Shown here: piece by piece, positions 47,228 to 58,376 of the stretch
Layout of the letters: every line of letters starts with the position of its first letter
Numbering within the stretch: the first letter of the stretch is position 1
Assembly (NCBI RefSeq): GCF_018687355.1
Contig: NZ_CP061288.1
Span: 434,001 to 498,000 of the forward strand
Length of the DNA stretch: 64,000 bases
From: Polynucleobacter sp. VK25
GTDB taxonomy: Bacteria; Pseudomonadota; Gammaproteobacteria; Burkholderiales; Burkholderiaceae
Direction of reading: 5' to 3'
Notes under the pieces: generated by a model
Database searches by the model: none
What the model was told of the DNA's origin: nothing
The model's input: the letters and a program-made list of their open reading frames with translations, nothing else
Program-made: the position numbers and the translations under genes

Positions 47228-49816
47228 ATGAATCCCGACCTTCAATTGATGCTTCAGAAGACTATGCAAGCCCTGCAAAAGGGGGATTCTGATGACGCCA
47301 ATTTAATCTTGAGTGGGGCTCTTCAAGCCGATATTAATAGTGCTGAGAGTATTTTTGAATTGGGCATTGCTTATGCCAAAGCCAATAGGCTTGAAGAGGC
47401 ATTATTTGTCCTTGCTTGTTTGCAACGGCATCGGGTGAATGATGCAAGGATATTTTATAACCTGGGACTTATTCATTCGCTACAAGGTAATTATCTTCTC
47501 GCAATAGAGGCCTATGATTTGGCTCTAAAGATTCAGCCTGATAACGTTGATGCGTTAATTAATAAGAGCTCCATTTATATCGATATAAAAAATTATGCTT
47601 TGGCATTAGAGGTTCTGGAGAGCGCAATTAAAATAAGGCCCGATATTCCAGAAGCTTGGTCAAATAAAGGTATTGCTTTAAATAATTTGCATTTATATCA
47701 AGACTCATTAAATGCATACGATAAAGCCATTGATCTTAATTCGGGTTATTTTGAGTTTTGGTCAAATAAATGCGTGCCACTTCATAAATTAAAGCGTTTC
47801 GAAGATGCTTTGGAGGCATGTGATCAAGCATTAAATCTAAATCCCAATTACGCTGAAGCTTTTTATAACAAAGGAAATGTATTAAATGATCTGAAACGTT
47901 ATGACGAAGCAATTGTCCATTACGATAAAGCGCTTAGCCTAAAGTCTGACTATCACGAAGCTTGGCTTAATAAGGGTATGACTCTAGATGCATTAAGACG
48001 TTATGACGAGGCAATTACTCATTACGATAAAGCGCTTAGCCTAAAGCCTGACTATCACGAAGCATGGCTAAGTAAAGGTGCGACCTTAGATACATTAAAA
48101 CGTTATGACGAAGCAATTGTCCATTACGATAAAGCGCTTAGCCTAAAGCCTGACTATCACGAAGCTTGGCTAAATAAAGGTGTGTCACTGTATGCGTTAA
48201 AGCGTTGTGATGAGGCAATTACTCATTACGATAAATCGCTTAGCCTAAAGCAGGGCTATCACGAAGCTTGGCTCAATAAAGGTGTGGCCTTAGAGACATT
48301 AAAACGTTATGACGAAGCAATTGTCCATTACGATAAAGCGCTTAGCTTAAAGCCTGATTATCACGAAGCTTGGCTCAATAAAGGTATGACCCTAGATACT
48401 TTAAAGCGTTGTGATGAGGCAATTGTTCATTACGACAAAGCGCTTAGCCTAAAAGCTGATATTGAATTTGCTCCAGGTTATTTGGTTCACGCAAAGATGA
48501 AGTTGTGCAGTTGGTCAGGCCTCGAAAATTCACTGCAAGATATTTCTAAGAGAGTCATGGCAAACGAGAGGATCCTGCCACCCTTCCCATTGCTTGCTTT
48601 GAACGATGATGCTTTATTACATAAAAAATGCGCTGAAATATTTGTAGAAGATAAGTACCCACAAAATTATTTCTTAGGGGCTATTCCTCATCGACCAAAA
48701 AATAAAAAAATCAGAGTTGGCTATTTTTCGGCTGATTTGAAAAATCATCCCGTCGCTTTTCTGATTGCAGAGCTTTTTGAGATTCATGACAGGAGTCGTT
48801 TTGAGATATACGCTTTTTCCTTGGAGAGGGCGAGTGATGAGATGAGGGATCGCCTCCATAAGGCGTTTGACCATTTTATTGATGTGGAGCGAATGTCCGA
48901 TGTTGCGATCGCACAGCTTTCTAGAGAGCTTGAAATTGACATAGCAATTGATTTATCAGGATTTACTCTAGGCGGGAGGACTGGGATTTTTGCATATCGT
49001 GCGGCACCAATTCAAGTGAATTATTTGGGCTATCCCGGCACTATGGGGGCTGATTATATGGATTACATCATCGCTGATAAAACATTAATCCCAGATCAGA
49101 TGCAGCAGTTTTATGCTGAAAGAGTGATTTATTTGCCTGGTAGCTATCAAGTCAACGATACGAAGCGCGTAATTTCACATAAGCAATTTACCAGGCAGGA
49201 GCTAGGATTGCCTGAGAGCGGATTTGTTTTTTGTTGTTTCAATAATAATTTCAAGATTTTGCCTGCGACTTTTGCTGGGTGGATGCGCATATTAAAAGCA
49301 GTTGAGGGCAGCGTTTTATGGCTGCTTCAGGACAATGATTGGGCAGTTGAAAATCTTAAAAAAGAAGCTCGGCAGCAGGGTGTTGATGAAAGCAGATTAG
49401 TCTTTGCGGACAGGGTGCCGCTATCAGAACATTTAGCTCGCCTTCCTCAGGCGGACCTATTTCTTGATACGTTACCGTATAACGCTCACACTACTGCTAG
49501 CGATGCCTTGTGGGTGGGATTGCCGGTTTTGACGGCAATGAAAATGTCTTTTGCTAGTCGTGTAGCATCCAGCCTTTTAAGTGCCATTGATATGCCGGAG
49601 CTTATTGCTCATTCTCAGGATGAATATGAGGCTTTAGCAATTGAATTGGCATTGAATCCCTATAAACTTTTGGAAATTAAATCAAGGCTTGCGAAAAACC
49701 GTTTAACGGCTCCTTTGTTTAATACGCCACTCTTTGCTAAAAACCTTGAGACTGCTTATCTCAAAATGTACGATAGATATCAGGCTGGTTTAAAGCCTGA
49801 AAATATTTATATATGA
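47228..49816 (+). CDS. TPR protein with GT41 (SPINDLY-type) O-GlcNAc-transferase-like domain
   Basis: The protein is 862 residues. The first 410 or so consist of about eleven 34-residue TPR repeats; units from residue 224 on are almost identical (pattern YDEAI-HYDKALSLKP-YHEAWLNKG). The C-terminal half matches bacterial SPINDLY-like transferases (GT41): KIRVGYFSADLKNHPVAFL, AIDLSGFTLGGRTGIFAYR, APIQVNYLGYPGTMG and, near residue 755, LDTLPYNAHTTASDALW. Such enzymes probably transfer sugar to protein or surface acceptors; the target is unknown. No signal peptide is seen. ATG 47228 lacks a clear ribosome site. Codons look richer in A and T than the neighbours, hinting at a different history. It is last before the convergent glnD. 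Confidence 0.85.
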   Translation: MNPDLQLMLQKTMQALQKGDSDDANLILSGALQADINSAESIFELGIAYAKANRLEEALFVLACLQRHRVNDARIFYNLGLIHSLQGNYLLAIEAYDLALKIQPDNVDALINKSSIYIDIKNYALALEVLESAIKIRPDIPEAWSNKGIALNNLHLYQDSLNAYDKAIDLNSGYFEFWSNKCVPLHKLKRFEDALEACDQALNLNPNYAEAFYNKGNVLNDLKRYDEAIVHYDKALSLKSDYHEAWLNKGMTLDALRRYDEAITHYDKALSLKPDYHEAWLSKGATLDTLKRYDEAIVHYDKALSLKPDYHEAWLNKGVSLYALKRCDEAITHYDKSLSLKQGYHEAWLNKGVALETLKRYDEAIVHYDKALSLKPDYHEAWLNKGMTLDTLKRCDEAIVHYDKALSLKADIEFAPGYLVHAKMKLCSWSGLENSLQDISKRVMANERILPPFPLLALNDDALLHKKCAEIFVEDKYPQNYFLGAIPHRPKNKKIRVGYFSADLKNHPVAFLIAELFEIHDRSRFEIYAFSLERASDEMRDRLHKAFDHFIDVERMSDVAIAQLSRELEIDIAIDLSGFTLGGRTGIFAYRAAPIQVNYLGYPGTMGADYMDYIIADKTLIPDQMQQFYAERVIYLPGSYQVNDTKRVISHKQFTRQELGLPESGFVFCCFNNNFKILPATFAGWMRILKAVEGSVLWLLQDNDWAVENLKKEARQQGVDESRLVFADRVPLSEHLARLPQADLFLDTLPYNAHTTASDALWVGLPVLTAMKMSFASRVASSLLSAIDMPELIAHSQDEYEALAIELALNPYKLLEIKSRLAKNRLTAPLFNTPLFAKNLETAYLKMYDRYQAGLKPENIYI
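47897..48468 (+). repeat. Tandem 102-base repeats coding for near-identical TPR units
   Basis: Units start with CGTTATGAC or CGTTGTGAT at 47897, 47999, 48101, 48203, 48305 and 48407, always exactly 102 bases apart. There are five full units plus a partial sixth. They differ from each other by few bases, so they look recently duplicated or homogenised. Earlier TPR units of the same gene are diverged. Confidence 0.95.
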
Positions 49817-49914
49817 GTTTTATTTGCTGACTTGAGCTTGCTCATCAATATTCCACATTGATTGATAGTGTCCTATCTCCCTTGGTGGGAGGGGCTCAAA
49901 TATGCCTGGTTGGT

Positions 49915-52512
49915 TTAAGCACCCAGCGCTTCTAGCAACTCTGTTTCCAGCTGAATTTGTAGCTTGGGATTCTTGCCCAAGTTAGCGGCATCTAAGAGCA
50001 ACACGTCCTCAACTCGCTCTCCCAGCGTATTAATCCGGGCAGTATGAATCGATACTTGATGTTTCGCTAATACTCTAGAGATCGTATAGAGCAGGCCGGT
50101 ACGGTCACTTGCAGAGAGTGCTAGCGTGTAATAGCGACCACGATCATCTGGAACCATGTGCACGCGTGGCTGAATTGGGAATGTACGTGATTGTCGAGAG
50201 AGGCGGCCCATGCTTGGATTGGGTAACGGTTCGCTATTAGTTAGTGCGGCCGCAAGTTCAAACTCTACCAGCTGAATGATGTCGCGATAGCTGCCCCCTT
50301 CATCTACCAAATTACTGCCGGAGATTTGGAAGGTATCTAGAGCATATCCATGACGTGTTGTATGAATGCGGGCGTCCCAAATAGAGAAACCATGCTTTTC
50401 AAAGTAAGCGCAAATTCTGGCAAACAGATCTTCTTGGTCTTTAACGTAAACGGCAACTTGCAAGCCCTCGCCAATAGGGGACAGTCTTGCTCTCACAATA
50501 GGTTGATCGCTATTGACCTTGTTGTACAGATGACGTGTGAGCCACGCAATGTCTGATGAGTCCTGTCTTAGGAAGAAGGCTACATCTAACTGCTTCCATA
50601 GATCTTCATATGATTCGTCATTAATGCCATACAGACGCAATTTAGCTTTGGATTCTTCTTGGTGTTGCGCCAATTCGGATAAGGCATCTGGTTTTGCTCC
50701 ACCCAATACTCTGAGTGTTGAACGATACAGATCTTCTAAGAGCTTGCCTTTCCAGGCGTTCCACACTTTAGGGCTGGTGCCGCGTACGTCAGCAACGGTT
50801 AGTAGATAGAGTGCGGTGAGATGACGTTCATCACCTACTTTTTTGGCAAATGCTTTCACAACATCGGGGTCGGTGATATCTTGTTTCTGAGCAGTTTGAC
50901 TCATATTGAGATGCTCAGCGACTAGCCAAACTAATAGCTCAGTATCTTTCTTGTCCAGACCATGCTCTTTAGCAAACTTACGCATGTCTGCTCTGCCGAG
51001 TTGCGAATGATCGCCCCCACGCCCTTTGGCAATGTCATGGAAGAGTGCGGCAATCACAAGTAACCAAGGTTTTTCAAAGTGGGCAATGAGGCTACTACAG
51101 TATGGGAACTCATGGGTATGTTCAACCACCATGAAGCGACGTACGTTACGTAACACCATCAAGATATGTTGATCAACGGTGTACACGTGAAATAAGTCAT
51201 GCTGCATCTGCCCAACAATCTTGCGGAAGGCTGGAAGGTAGCGGCCAAGAACGCTACTGCGATTCATAAGGTGAAACGCGCGGCTTACGCCTTCAGGTTG
51301 TTTCAGGATCTCAATAAAGAGTGCCCGATTGATTGGGTTGGTGCGCCACTTGCTGTCCATTTTCTGGCGAGCGTTATAGAGCGCTCTAAAAATCGTTGCA
51401 GACAGACTCTTTACATTGGATGTTTGGGCAAATACTAAGAAAGTTCTCAGAATTTGTTCTGGATGTTTTTGGAAGAGTTCCGGATCGGTAATATCCAATA
51501 CTCCTTGGCGCTCAATAAAGTATTCGTTGCCCTCTCCAGGAATCGGATGCGTAGTTTTAGATTCTTGCGGAAAGAGAAGTGCCTCAATGTTTTGCAGCAG
51601 AACATCATTCAACTGAGTAACGGCTTTAGCGGCCCAGTAGTAGCGGCGCATAATGGCTTCACTAGCTCTGCGTGAGGATTCTTCTGTAATCCCCATGGAT
51701 TCTGCCAATGCTGCCTGCAAGTCAAAGGCCAATACATCTTGCCTACGGCCTGCCAATAAATGCAAATTAGCACGTAAGGTTTCTAGGAAGCGTTGATTAC
51801 GGTTGAGTTCTGTCAGTTCGCGCTGCGTGACCAGACCGGCTTCATTGAGGTCCTTAAAGGTGTCGCCTAATAAGGCGGCCTTACTCACCCAAGAAATCAC
51901 CTGTAAATCACGTAATCCACCAGGACTCTCTTTGCAATTGGGCTCTAAAGAGTAGGGGGTATTCTGATACTTGTAGTGACGCTGAATTTGTTCGGCTTGC
52001 TTGGCTTGAAAGAAGGCCTTTGGATCCATTGCCGCTTCAAAAGCTTTGGCAAAGTCTTTAAAGAGTTGCTTCTTGCCGCAAAGGAGTCGCGCCTCTAAAA
52101 GGGATGTGCGCACAGTAATATCTTGCTCAGATTCTGATATGCATTCAGCAACACTTCTGACTGAAGAGCCAATTTCTAATCCTGTATCCCAACAGCTTGC
52201 AACAAATTGCTCAACTTGTTTTGATAGAGCCCTGGCTTTTTCTTCATCGGCCGGTAGCAGAATCAGAATATCAATATCTGAGTAAGGAAATAAAGCGCCT
52301 CTACCAAAGCCACCCACCGCAACTAAGGCGGCCTCATTATTTAAGCCGCAATGAATCCATAAGTGGCTAAGGAGCTTGTCACTCAACTTGGAAAGTTGTT
52401 TAGTTAATTTTCCTACCGACTGTGTTTTCTTGAACTCGTCGTAAGCAATTTCGCGAGCAGCACGCAGACTAGCTGCATCAGTGATATTGCCGGCTGCCTG
52501 AGGCTTGCTCAT
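49915..52512 (-). CDS. glnD: PII uridylyltransferase/uridylyl-removing enzyme
   Basis: The protein is 865 residues. The nucleotidyltransferase motif is [20 protein letters not shown] near residue 65. An HD domain for deuridylylation has [21 protein letters not shown] near residue 490. Two ACT domains at the C-terminus sense glutamine. It modifies PII proteins to adjust nitrogen metabolism. It is downstream of map on the same strand, only 4 bases away. Confidence 0.97.
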   Translation of the reverse strand: MSKPQAAGNITDAASLRAAREIAYDEFKKTQSVGKLTKQLSKLSDKLLSHLWIHCGLNNEAALVAVGGFGRGALFPYSDIDILILLPADEEKARALSKQVEQFVASCWDTGLEIGSSVRSVAECISESEQDITVRTSLLEARLLCGKKQLFKDFAKAFEAAMDPKAFFQAKQAEQIQRHYKYQNTPYSLEPNCKESPGGLRDLQVISWVSKAALLGDTFKDLNEAGLVTQRELTELNRNQRFLETLRANLHLLAGRRQDVLAFDLQAALAESMGITEESSRRASEAIMRRYYWAAKAVTQLNDVLLQNIEALLFPQESKTTHPIPGEGNEYFIERQGVLDITDPELFQKHPEQILRTFLVFAQTSNVKSLSATIFRALYNARQKMDSKWRTNPINRALFIEILKQPEGVSRAFHLMNRSSVLGRYLPAFRKIVGQMQHDLFHVYTVDQHILMVLRNVRRFMVVEHTHEFPYCSSLIAHFEKPWLLVIAALFHDIAKGRGGDHSQLGRADMRKFAKEHGLDKKDTELLVWLVAEHLNMSQTAQKQDITDPDVVKAFAKKVGDERHLTALYLLTVADVRGTSPKVWNAWKGKLLEDLYRSTLRVLGGAKPDALSELAQHQEESKAKLRLYGINDESYEDLWKQLDVAFFLRQDSSDIAWLTRHLYNKVNSDQPIVRARLSPIGEGLQVAVYVKDQEDLFARICAYFEKHGFSIWDARIHTTRHGYALDTFQISGSNLVDEGGSYRDIIQLVEFELAAALTNSEPLPNPSMGRLSRQSRTFPIQPRVHMVPDDRGRYYTLALSASDRTGLLYTISRVLAKHQVSIHTARINTLGERVEDVLLLDAANLGKNPKLQIQLETELLEALGA

Positions 52513-52516
52513 GAAT

Positions 52517-53353
52517 TTATGCGCTTGCTAGAGTTGGTCTAAAAGACAGGCCTTTAACGCAATCTGGCGGCGGGTTGCTACCTTCCGACCAGGTAAGTAC
52601 TTCAACGCCAGTCTGTGTCACTAGCAAGGTATGCTCCCACTGGGCTGACAGGCTGCGATCCTTTGTCTTTACGGTCCACTGATCAGGCATGGTGCGAATA
52701 TCGCGTTTACCAGCATTAATCATTGGCTCGATTGTGAAGGTCATGCCAGCTTCTAGTTTTTCACCTGTGCCTGGACGGCCATAGTGAAGAATTTGTGGGT
52801 CTTGATGAAACACTTTTCCAATACCGTGACCACAGTATTCCCGCACTACTGAGTAGCCTGCTTTTTCTGCATGAGTCTGAATGACGTGACCGATGTCGCC
52901 AAGTGAAGCGCCTGGCTTTACTTGTGCAATGCCAAGCCACATACACTCAAAAGTAATTTGAGTGAGGCGCTTTGCCATGACTGACACTTCGCCCACCATA
53001 AACATACGACTGGTATCGCCGTAGTAGCCATCAGGAGTAATCACGGTAATGTCTAAGTTCACAACATCACCGGTCTTTAGAATCTTGTCACCCGGTATGC
53101 CATGGCAGATCACATCATTTACTGAAGTGCAGATCGATGCCGGAAAGGGCGGGTAGCCAGGTGGCTGATAGTTCAATGGGGCTGGAATCGTTTTTTGGAC
53201 GTCACGCATATATTCATGGCAAATCCGATCGAGTTCGCCTGTAGTCACACCGGCTTTAACGTGGGGCGCCACATGATCAATCACTTCACTAGCTAAGCGG
53301 CCAGCCTCGCGCATCCCGAGGATGTCTTTTTCTGCGGTAAATACACTATTCAT
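52517..53353 (-). CDS. map: Methionine aminopeptidase type I
   Basis: The protein is 278 residues. The dinuclear metal ligands are recognisable in [20 protein letters not shown] (two Asp), EYCGHGIGK (His), TFTIEPM (Glu) and [11 protein letters not shown] (Glu and nearby residues). It removes the initiator methionine from nascent proteins. The gene diverges from rpsB, a usual arrangement in proteobacteria, with 268 bases between the start codons. Confidence 0.97.
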   Translation of the reverse strand: MNSVFTAEKDILGMREAGRLASEVIDHVAPHVKAGVTTGELDRICHEYMRDVQKTIPAPLNYQPPGYPPFPASICTSVNDVICHGIPGDKILKTGDVVNLDITVITPDGYYGDTSRMFMVGEVSVMAKRLTQITFECMWLGIAQVKPGASLGDIGHVIQTHAEKAGYSVVREYCGHGIGKVFHQDPQILHYGRPGTGEKLEAGMTFTIEPMINAGKRDIRTMPDQWTVKTKDRSLSAQWEHTLLVTQTGVEVLTWSEGSNPPPDCVKGLSFRPTLASA

Positions 53354-53507
53354 GCCTTGATTATCAACGACTTGGATTGTTTTGGTTTGGTCAGATTGCC
53401 TAAAATTTAGGCAAAAATCCCATTTTTGGGGCTTCTAGGGCCGATTTTGAGAATTGACCCCCTCTATTGCCCGGGGGTGAAGGTGGCTAGGGCATTGATA
53501 TTTAAGC

Positions 53508-53513
53508 TATAAT
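53508..53513 (+). promoter_or_regulatory. Probable -10 box of the rpsB promoter
   Basis: A perfect TATAAT lies 108 bases before rpsB. No good -35 is seen at 16-18 bases (the nearest TTGATA at 53495 is too close), so the -35 element is weak or an activator helps. Confidence 0.5.
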
Positions 53514-53548
53514 TTCGGTCTCAGGTCTATTTTGGACTTGAAATCGCG

Positions 53549-53596
53549 AGTTGAGCCTTCCAGGGTGGCGTTTTTTAGCGCAGCTAGGACTCAACT
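53549..53596 (+). promoter_or_regulatory. Candidate structured leader of rpsB-tsf
   Basis: AGTTGAG (53549-53555) pairs perfectly with CTCAACT (53590-53596). Inside, CTTCCAG faces CTAGGA with mismatches, and GCG faces CGC around a T-rich loop, giving a long bulged hairpin that ends 25 bases before ATG 53622. Ribosomal protein S2 is known to repress its own operon through its leader in gammaproteobacteria; whether this element does the same is inference. Confidence 0.45.
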
Positions 53597-53621
53597 TTAG
53601 AAACAACCCTTAGGAGAAGTT

Positions 53622-54371
53622 ATGTCAGTAACTATGCGTCAAATGCTGGAAGCCGGTTGCCATTTTGGTCACCAAACTCGCTTCTGGTCCCCAAAGATGG
53701 CCCCTTTTATTTTCGGTCATCGCAACAAAATCCACATCATCAACTTGGAAAAAACATTGCCAATGTTTCAGGACGCCCTGAAATTTGCAAAACAAGTTGC
53801 TTCTAATCGTGGCACTATTTTATTTGTTGGTACTAAGCGTCAATCACGCGAGATCATTGCTGAAGAAGCTGCTCGTGCTGGTATGCCTTACATCGACAGC
53901 CGTTGGTTGGGTGGCACACTCACCAACTTCAAAACTGTTAAAGGTTCCCTCAAGCGTTTGAAAGACATGGCGGTTGCTAAAGAAGCTGGCGACTGGGAAA
54001 AGCTGTCTAAGAAAGAAGCTTTGACTAACGACCGTGATCTCGACAAATTGCAAAAAGCACTTGGCGGTATTCAAGATTTGAATGGCGTTCCTGATGCGAT
54101 TTTCGTAGTGGACGTTGGCTATCACAAGATTGCTATTACTGAAGCTAACAAGCTTGGTATTCCAGTAATCGCTGTTGTGGATACCAACCACTCACCAGAA
54201 GGTGTTGATTACATCATCCCTGGTAACGATGACTCCAGCAAAGCTGTTCTCCTTTATGCACGTGGCATTGCTGATGCAATCCTCGAAGGCAAAGCTAACT
54301 CTGTTCAAGAAATCTTGACAGCAGTTAAAGAAGGCGAAGAAGAATTTGTTGAAGAAGGGAAAGCTGAATAA
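53622..54371 (+). CDS. rpsB: 30S ribosomal protein S2
   Basis: The protein is 249 residues, the usual size. Family patterns are [22 protein letters not shown] at the start (shown in part), IHIINLEKT, and [14 protein letters not shown] near residue 105, with [17 protein letters not shown] near residue 190 and an acidic tail. A strong AGGAGAAG ribosome site precedes ATG 53622. The stop overlaps the tsf start (TAATG). Confidence 0.98.
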   Translation: MSVTMRQMLEAGCHFGHQTRFWSPKMAPFIFGHRNKIHIINLEKTLPMFQDALKFAKQVASNRGTILFVGTKRQSREIIAEEAARAGMPYIDSRWLGGTLTNFKTVKGSLKRLKDMAVAKEAGDWEKLSKKEALTNDRDLDKLQKALGGIQDLNGVPDAIFVVDVGYHKIAITEANKLGIPVIAVVDTNHSPEGVDYIIPGNDDSSKAVLLYARGIADAILEGKANSVQEILTAVKEGEEEFVEEGKAE

Positions 54372-55255
54372 TGGCCGCTATTACCGCTGCAATGGTTGGC
54401 GAGTTACGCGCCAAAACTGATGCTCCGATGATGGAGTGCAAAAAGGCTTTAACTGAGGCTGATGGTGATATGGCTCGTGCAGAAGAGATTCTGCGCGTTA
54501 AGCTGGGTAGCAAGGCTGGTAAAGCAGCTTCCCGTGTAACGGCTGAAGGTATTGTTGCTACTTCTATCAATGGCACTACTGGTGCTTTGTTGGAAGTGAA
54601 CTGCGAAACCGATTTCGTTTCTAAGAATGACGACTTCTTGGCGTTTGTAAATGACTGCGTGAAGTTGGTTGCTGAAAAGAACCCAGCTGACGTTGCTGCA
54701 TTATTAGCATTGCCATTGAATGGTCAAACTGTTGATGAAGTTCGTAGCGCATTGATCGGTAAGATCGGTGAGAACATCATGCCACGTCGCTTCAAGCGTT
54801 TCGCTGGTAGCAACAAGTTGGTTTCTTATCTCCACGGCACTCGTATCGGTGTAATGGTGGAGTTCGAAGGTGACGAAACTGCTGCTAAAGATGTAGCAAT
54901 GCATATTGCTGCGATGAAGCCAGTGGCTCTGTCGATGGCTGACGTTCCTGCAGAAGCAATTGCTGTAGAGCGTAGTGTTGCCGTTCAAAAAGCTGCTGAA
55001 TCAGGCAAACCACCAGAAATCGTTGAAAAGATGGTTGAAGGTTCAATTCAGAAGTACCTCAAAGAGGTTTCTTTGTTGAACCAGACTTTCGTGAAGAACG
55101 ATAAGCAATCTGTAGAGCAAATGCTCAAAGCTGCAAACACAACAATCAAGGGTTTCACCATGTTTGTTGTAGGCGAGGGCATTGAGAAGCGTCAAGACGA
55201 CTTTGCGGCTGAAGTAGCTGCGCAAGTGGCTGCCGCCTCTAAAGCAACTGCTTAA
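54371..55255 (+). CDS. tsf: Elongation factor Ts
   Basis: The protein is 294 residues. The N-terminal UBA-like domain with [16 protein letters not shown] and the [10 protein letters not shown] segment in the core are diagnostic. It is the GDP/GTP exchange factor of EF-Tu. It is coupled to rpsB by a 1-base overlap and ends the rpsB-tsf transcript, with a strong terminator 41 bases downstream. Confidence 0.98.
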   Translation: MAAITAAMVGELRAKTDAPMMECKKALTEADGDMARAEEILRVKLGSKAGKAASRVTAEGIVATSINGTTGALLEVNCETDFVSKNDDFLAFVNDCVKLVAEKNPADVAALLALPLNGQTVDEVRSALIGKIGENIMPRRFKRFAGSNKLVSYLHGTRIGVMVEFEGDETAAKDVAMHIAAMKPVALSMADVPAEAIAVERSVAVQKAAESGKPPEIVEKMVEGSIQKYLKEVSLLNQTFVKNDKQSVEQMLKAANTTIKGFTMFVVGEGIEKRQDDFAAEVAAQVAAASKATA

Positions 55256-55295
55256 TTAGCTGGTTTGGGGCTTGCCCCGCTGCTTAGTAATACCC

Positions 55296-55335
55296 AAAAG
55301 GGCATAGAAACCTTAGTTTCTGTGCCCTTTTCTTT
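55296..55335 (+). terminator. Terminator of rpsB-tsf
   Basis: AAAAGGGCA-AGAAAC pairs with GTTTCT-TGCCCTTTT around CTTA, followed by CTTT. pyrH starts 106 bases further and so has its own promoter; 'TATAAT' at 55354-55359 reads on the plus strand and is a candidate -10. Confidence 0.9.
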
Positions 55336-55440
55336 GATCCCTTATAAGCCCTTTATAATTTGGCGGAGATATTAAAAAGTGCTTAAAGATCAATAAGCTA
55401 AGTAAGTTAATTACTTGGCAAATTACGGAAAATAAAAAAC

Positions 55441-56151
55441 ATGCCAGCCTACAAACGAGTCCTCCTAAAACTATCTGGTGAAGCCCTTATGGGCGATGAT
55501 GCTTTCGGCATCAATCCAGTCACTATCGATTCCATGGTTAAAGAAATCGCGGATATTGTGAATATCGGAGTGGAGCTAGCGATTGTGATTGGCGGCGGAA
55601 ATATTTTCCGTGGTGTTGCAGGTGGCGCAGCTGGTATGGATCGCGCAACTGCCGATTACATGGGTATGTTGGCAACCATGATGAATTCCTTAGCGTTGCA
55701 AGATGCATTGCGTCAAAAAGGTGTTGAGGCGCGCGTGCAATCTGCGCTACGTATGGACCAAGTTGTTGAGCCTTATATTCGTCCACGTGCAATTCGTGCG
55801 ATGGGTGAAGGCAAGGTTGTTATTTTTGCTGCTGGCACTGGCAATCCATTCTTCACTACTGACACTGCAGCTGCTCTGCGTGGGGCTGAGATGGGTGTTG
55901 AGATCATGCTCAAGGCGACTAAGGTGGATGGCATCTATAGTGCTGATCCAGTAAAAGACCCGTCAGCAACTTTATATAAAACGATTACGTTTGACGAAGC
56001 ATTAATCAAGAATCTACAAGTTATGGACGCAACTGCATTTGCATTGTGTCGTGATCGCAAATTACCAATCAAAGTATTTTCAATTCTCAAGCCAGGCGCA
56101 TTGATGCGTGTAGTGCAAGGTGAACCTGAAGGTACTTTGGTTCACGTTTAA
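55441..56151 (+). CDS. pyrH: UMP kinase
   Basis: The protein is 236 residues. Amino-acid-kinase patterns are [10 protein letters not shown] near the start, GGGNIFRG near residue 53 and [13 protein letters not shown] near residue 135. It phosphorylates UMP to UDP as a hexamer. It begins the pyrH-frr-uppS-cdsA-dxr run, with frr 11 bases behind it. Confidence 0.97.
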   Translation: MPAYKRVLLKLSGEALMGDDAFGINPVTIDSMVKEIADIVNIGVELAIVIGGGNIFRGVAGGAAGMDRATADYMGMLATMMNSLALQDALRQKGVEARVQSALRMDQVVEPYIRPRAIRAMGEGKVVIFAAGTGNPFFTTDTAAALRGAEMGVEIMLKATKVDGIYSADPVKDPSATLYKTITFDEALIKNLQVMDATAFALCRDRKLPIKVFSILKPGALMRVVQGEPEGTLVHV

Positions 56152-56162
56152 TAGGAGGCCTG

Positions 56163-56723
56163 ATGTCTGCAACAGAAATTAAAACCAATACCGATCAAAA
56201 GATGCAAAAGTCTCTTGAGGCTTTGAAAACCAATTTGGCAAAGATTCGCTCTGGCCGTGCTAACCCAGGAATTTTGGAGCACATTCAGGTGGACTACTAC
56301 GGTAATCCGACTCCATTAAGTCAGGTTGCTAGCCTAGGTTTAGCGGATGCCCGCACGATTAATGTTCAGCCATTTGAAAAGACCATGGTTGCCGTGATTG
56401 AAAAAGCAATTCGTGATTCTGATTTAGGCTTAAACCCAGCATCTCAGGGCACCGTAATTCGCGTGCCAATGCCAGCTTTGACTGAAGAGCGCCGCCGCGA
56501 CCTCACTAAGGTTGTGAGGAATGAGGGCGAAGAAACGAAGATTGCCGTGCGTAATTTGCGTCGCGACGCGAATGAGCATTTAAAGCGCCTGACTAAGGAT
56601 AAAGAAATTTCCGAGGATGAAGAGCGTCGTGCTACGGATGAAATTCAGAAGATGACTGATAAAGCAGTGATCGATGTTGATAAGATCGTTTCCGAAAAAG
56701 AAAAAGAGATCATGACGGTTTAA
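56163..56723 (+). CDS. frr: Ribosome recycling factor
   Basis: The protein is 186 residues. The family's conserved [11 protein letters not shown] and VDYYG (residues about 30-48), and the C-terminal three-helix bundle with [17 protein letters not shown], are present. It splits post-termination ribosomes together with EF-G. An AGGAGG ribosome site lies just after the pyrH stop. Confidence 0.98.
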   Translation: MSATEIKTNTDQKMQKSLEALKTNLAKIRSGRANPGILEHIQVDYYGNPTPLSQVASLGLADARTINVQPFEKTMVAVIEKAIRDSDLGLNPASQGTVIRVPMPALTEERRRDLTKVVRNEGEETKIAVRNLRRDANEHLKRLTKDKEISEDEERRATDEIQKMTDKAVIDVDKIVSEKEKEIMTV

Positions 56724-56748
56724 GTACCTGATTGATTTTTAGTTTCTG

Positions 56749-57522
56749 ATGACCCAACACTCCAGTTCAACCCTAGCTATCCCAGAGGTCAGTGCTGTAC
56801 CACGCCATGTGGCGATCATCATGGATGGCAACGGGCGCTGGGCTAGTAAGCGGATGATGCCTCGCGTTGCAGGGCACTCGGAGGGTTTGAGTGCTGTTCG
56901 TAAGATTGTTCAAGAATGCCGCAAACTTGGCGTTGAGTACTTAACAGTATTTGCATTTAGCTCTGAGAACTGGCGTCGCCCACCTGAAGAAGTGGGCTTC
57001 TTAATGAAACTATTTCTGAAGTCGCTCAAGGGCGAAGTTACACGTTTAGCAGAAAACGATATAGCTTTGCGTTTAATTGGCGACCTAAGTCGCTTTGATT
57101 CAGCCATCCAAGAAATGGTTGAATTTTCCGAGAAAAAGACTGCCGGCTGTAAAAGTTTGACATTTACGATTGCCGCCAACTACGGTGGTCGCTGGGATAT
57201 TTTGCAAGCGATGCGTCAATGTCTTGCTGCCAATCCCAATTTAAAGCCAGAGCAGGTTACTGAGGAATTACTTCAACCTCATCTCTCTATGGCTTACGCT
57301 CCAGAGCCGGATTTATTTATTCGTACTGGCGGTGAGCAGCGCGTAAGCAATTTCTTGTTATGGCAATTGGCTTATACCGAGTTGTATTTCACGGACATCT
57401 TGTGGCCTGACTTTGATGAAGCAGAATTACATAAAGCGTTTGACTGGTTTAGCCAGCGCGAGCGCCGCTTCGGTCGTACTAGTGCTCAGCTTGCCTCGCA
57501 AGCAATGAGCGACGCAGTTTGA
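56749..57522 (+). CDS. uppS: Undecaprenyl diphosphate synthase
   Basis: The protein is 257 residues. The cis-prenyltransferase motif [13 protein letters not shown] carries the catalytic Asp and phosphate-binding loop. [11 protein letters not shown] and the C-terminal [15 protein letters not shown] complete the pattern. It makes the C55 lipid carrier for peptidoglycan and other surface polymers. The N-terminus has about 20 residues before the core, slightly longer than in E. coli. Confidence 0.97.
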   Translation: MTQHSSSTLAIPEVSAVPRHVAIIMDGNGRWASKRMMPRVAGHSEGLSAVRKIVQECRKLGVEYLTVFAFSSENWRRPPEEVGFLMKLFLKSLKGEVTRLAENDIALRLIGDLSRFDSAIQEMVEFSEKKTAGCKSLTFTIAANYGGRWDILQAMRQCLAANPNLKPEQVTEELLQPHLSMAYAPEPDLFIRTGGEQRVSNFLLWQLAYTELYFTDILWPDFDEAELHKAFDWFSQRERRFGRTSAQLASQAMSDAV

Positions 57523-57548
57523 TGTAGTTCATTACTAAGTACATACCC

Positions 57549-58376
57549 ATGCTAAAAACCCGAGTTATTACTGCCCTTGTTCTATTGGCGGTATTGCTGC
57601 CCATACTGTTTTTACTCCCCCAAATTTATATTGGCGCTTTCTTCTTAGTGGCTTTATTGGCTGCAGCTTGGGAGTGGAGTCGCTTGCTTGCACCTGAGGC
57701 GGGACGCGCTGCTTGGATCTATGCATTATTTTGCCTAACTATTATTTTGTTTCTAATAGGCATGCAAAATGCCTCATGGCAATTTGCTTTATTACTTTTA
57801 GCAGTGATATTTTGGTTTTTTGTGGCGCCATTCATCTTGGCGAAAGGCATGAATCTCTCGCTTGCAAAGCTGCGACCTTTTTATGTGGTGCTGGGTCTCA
57901 TTATCTTGCCAGCAACTTGGTTCGCATTGGTATTCTTGCGTGAATTGGGCCTTGTCTTTTTGCTCAGCACTATGGCCCTAGTGTGGGTTGCGGATATTGG
58001 CGCTTACTTTGTTGGTAAGGCCTTTGGTAAGCACAAGCTTGCAGTGCAAATTAGTCCTGGAAAATCCATTGAGGGCGCCATTGGCGGCTTGTTGCTTTGT
58101 TATGTTTACGCATTTGCATGCGTTTACTTTTTATCCTTTGAATCTACTTTGTTTGGCGCTTGGGCAATCCGTTTTGGTTGGATTCCAATGTTCCTAATGG
58201 TGACGGTATTAACAGCCTTCAGTATTTTTGGAGACTTATTTGAGTCTCAACTCAAACGCTTGGCGGGAGTAAAAGACTCTAGCCATTTATTGCCGGGTCA
58301 CGGTGGCGTGCTGGATCGCGTAGATGCCTTAATTCCAGCAATGCCTATCGCAGCCCTGTTGGCAGGATTGGTGTGA
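57549..58376 (+). CDS. cdsA: Phosphatidate cytidylyltransferase
   Basis: The protein is 275 residues with about eight membrane helices. The family signature at the end reads QLKRLAGVKDSSHLLPGHGG, then DRVDALIPA. It makes CDP-diacylglycerol, the precursor of all bacterial phospholipids. It follows uppS by 26 bases and its stop overlaps the dxr start (TGATG). Confidence 0.96.
   Translation: MLKTRVITALVLLAVLLPILFLLPQIYIGAFFLVALLAAAWEWSRLLAPEAGRAAWIYALFCLTIILFLIGMQNASWQFALLLLAVIFWFFVAPFILAKGMNLSLAKLRPFYVVLGLIILPATWFALVFLRELGLVFLLSTMALVWVADIGAYFVGKAFGKHKLAVQISPGKSIEGAIGGLLLCYVYAFACVYFLSFESTLFGAWAIRFGWIPMFLMVTVLTAFSIFGDLFESQLKRLAGVKDSSHLLPGHGGVLDRVDALIPAMPIAALLAGLV

Noticed and set aside
47897..48468. 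Regular repeats that could suggest a CRISPR array
   Set aside because: The 102-base units have no unique spacers and keep one reading frame that encodes TPR motifs.
53844..54191. 115-residue ORF antisense to rpsB
   Set aside because: It is opposite a highly conserved ribosomal protein gene and has no ribosome site or recognisable domain.
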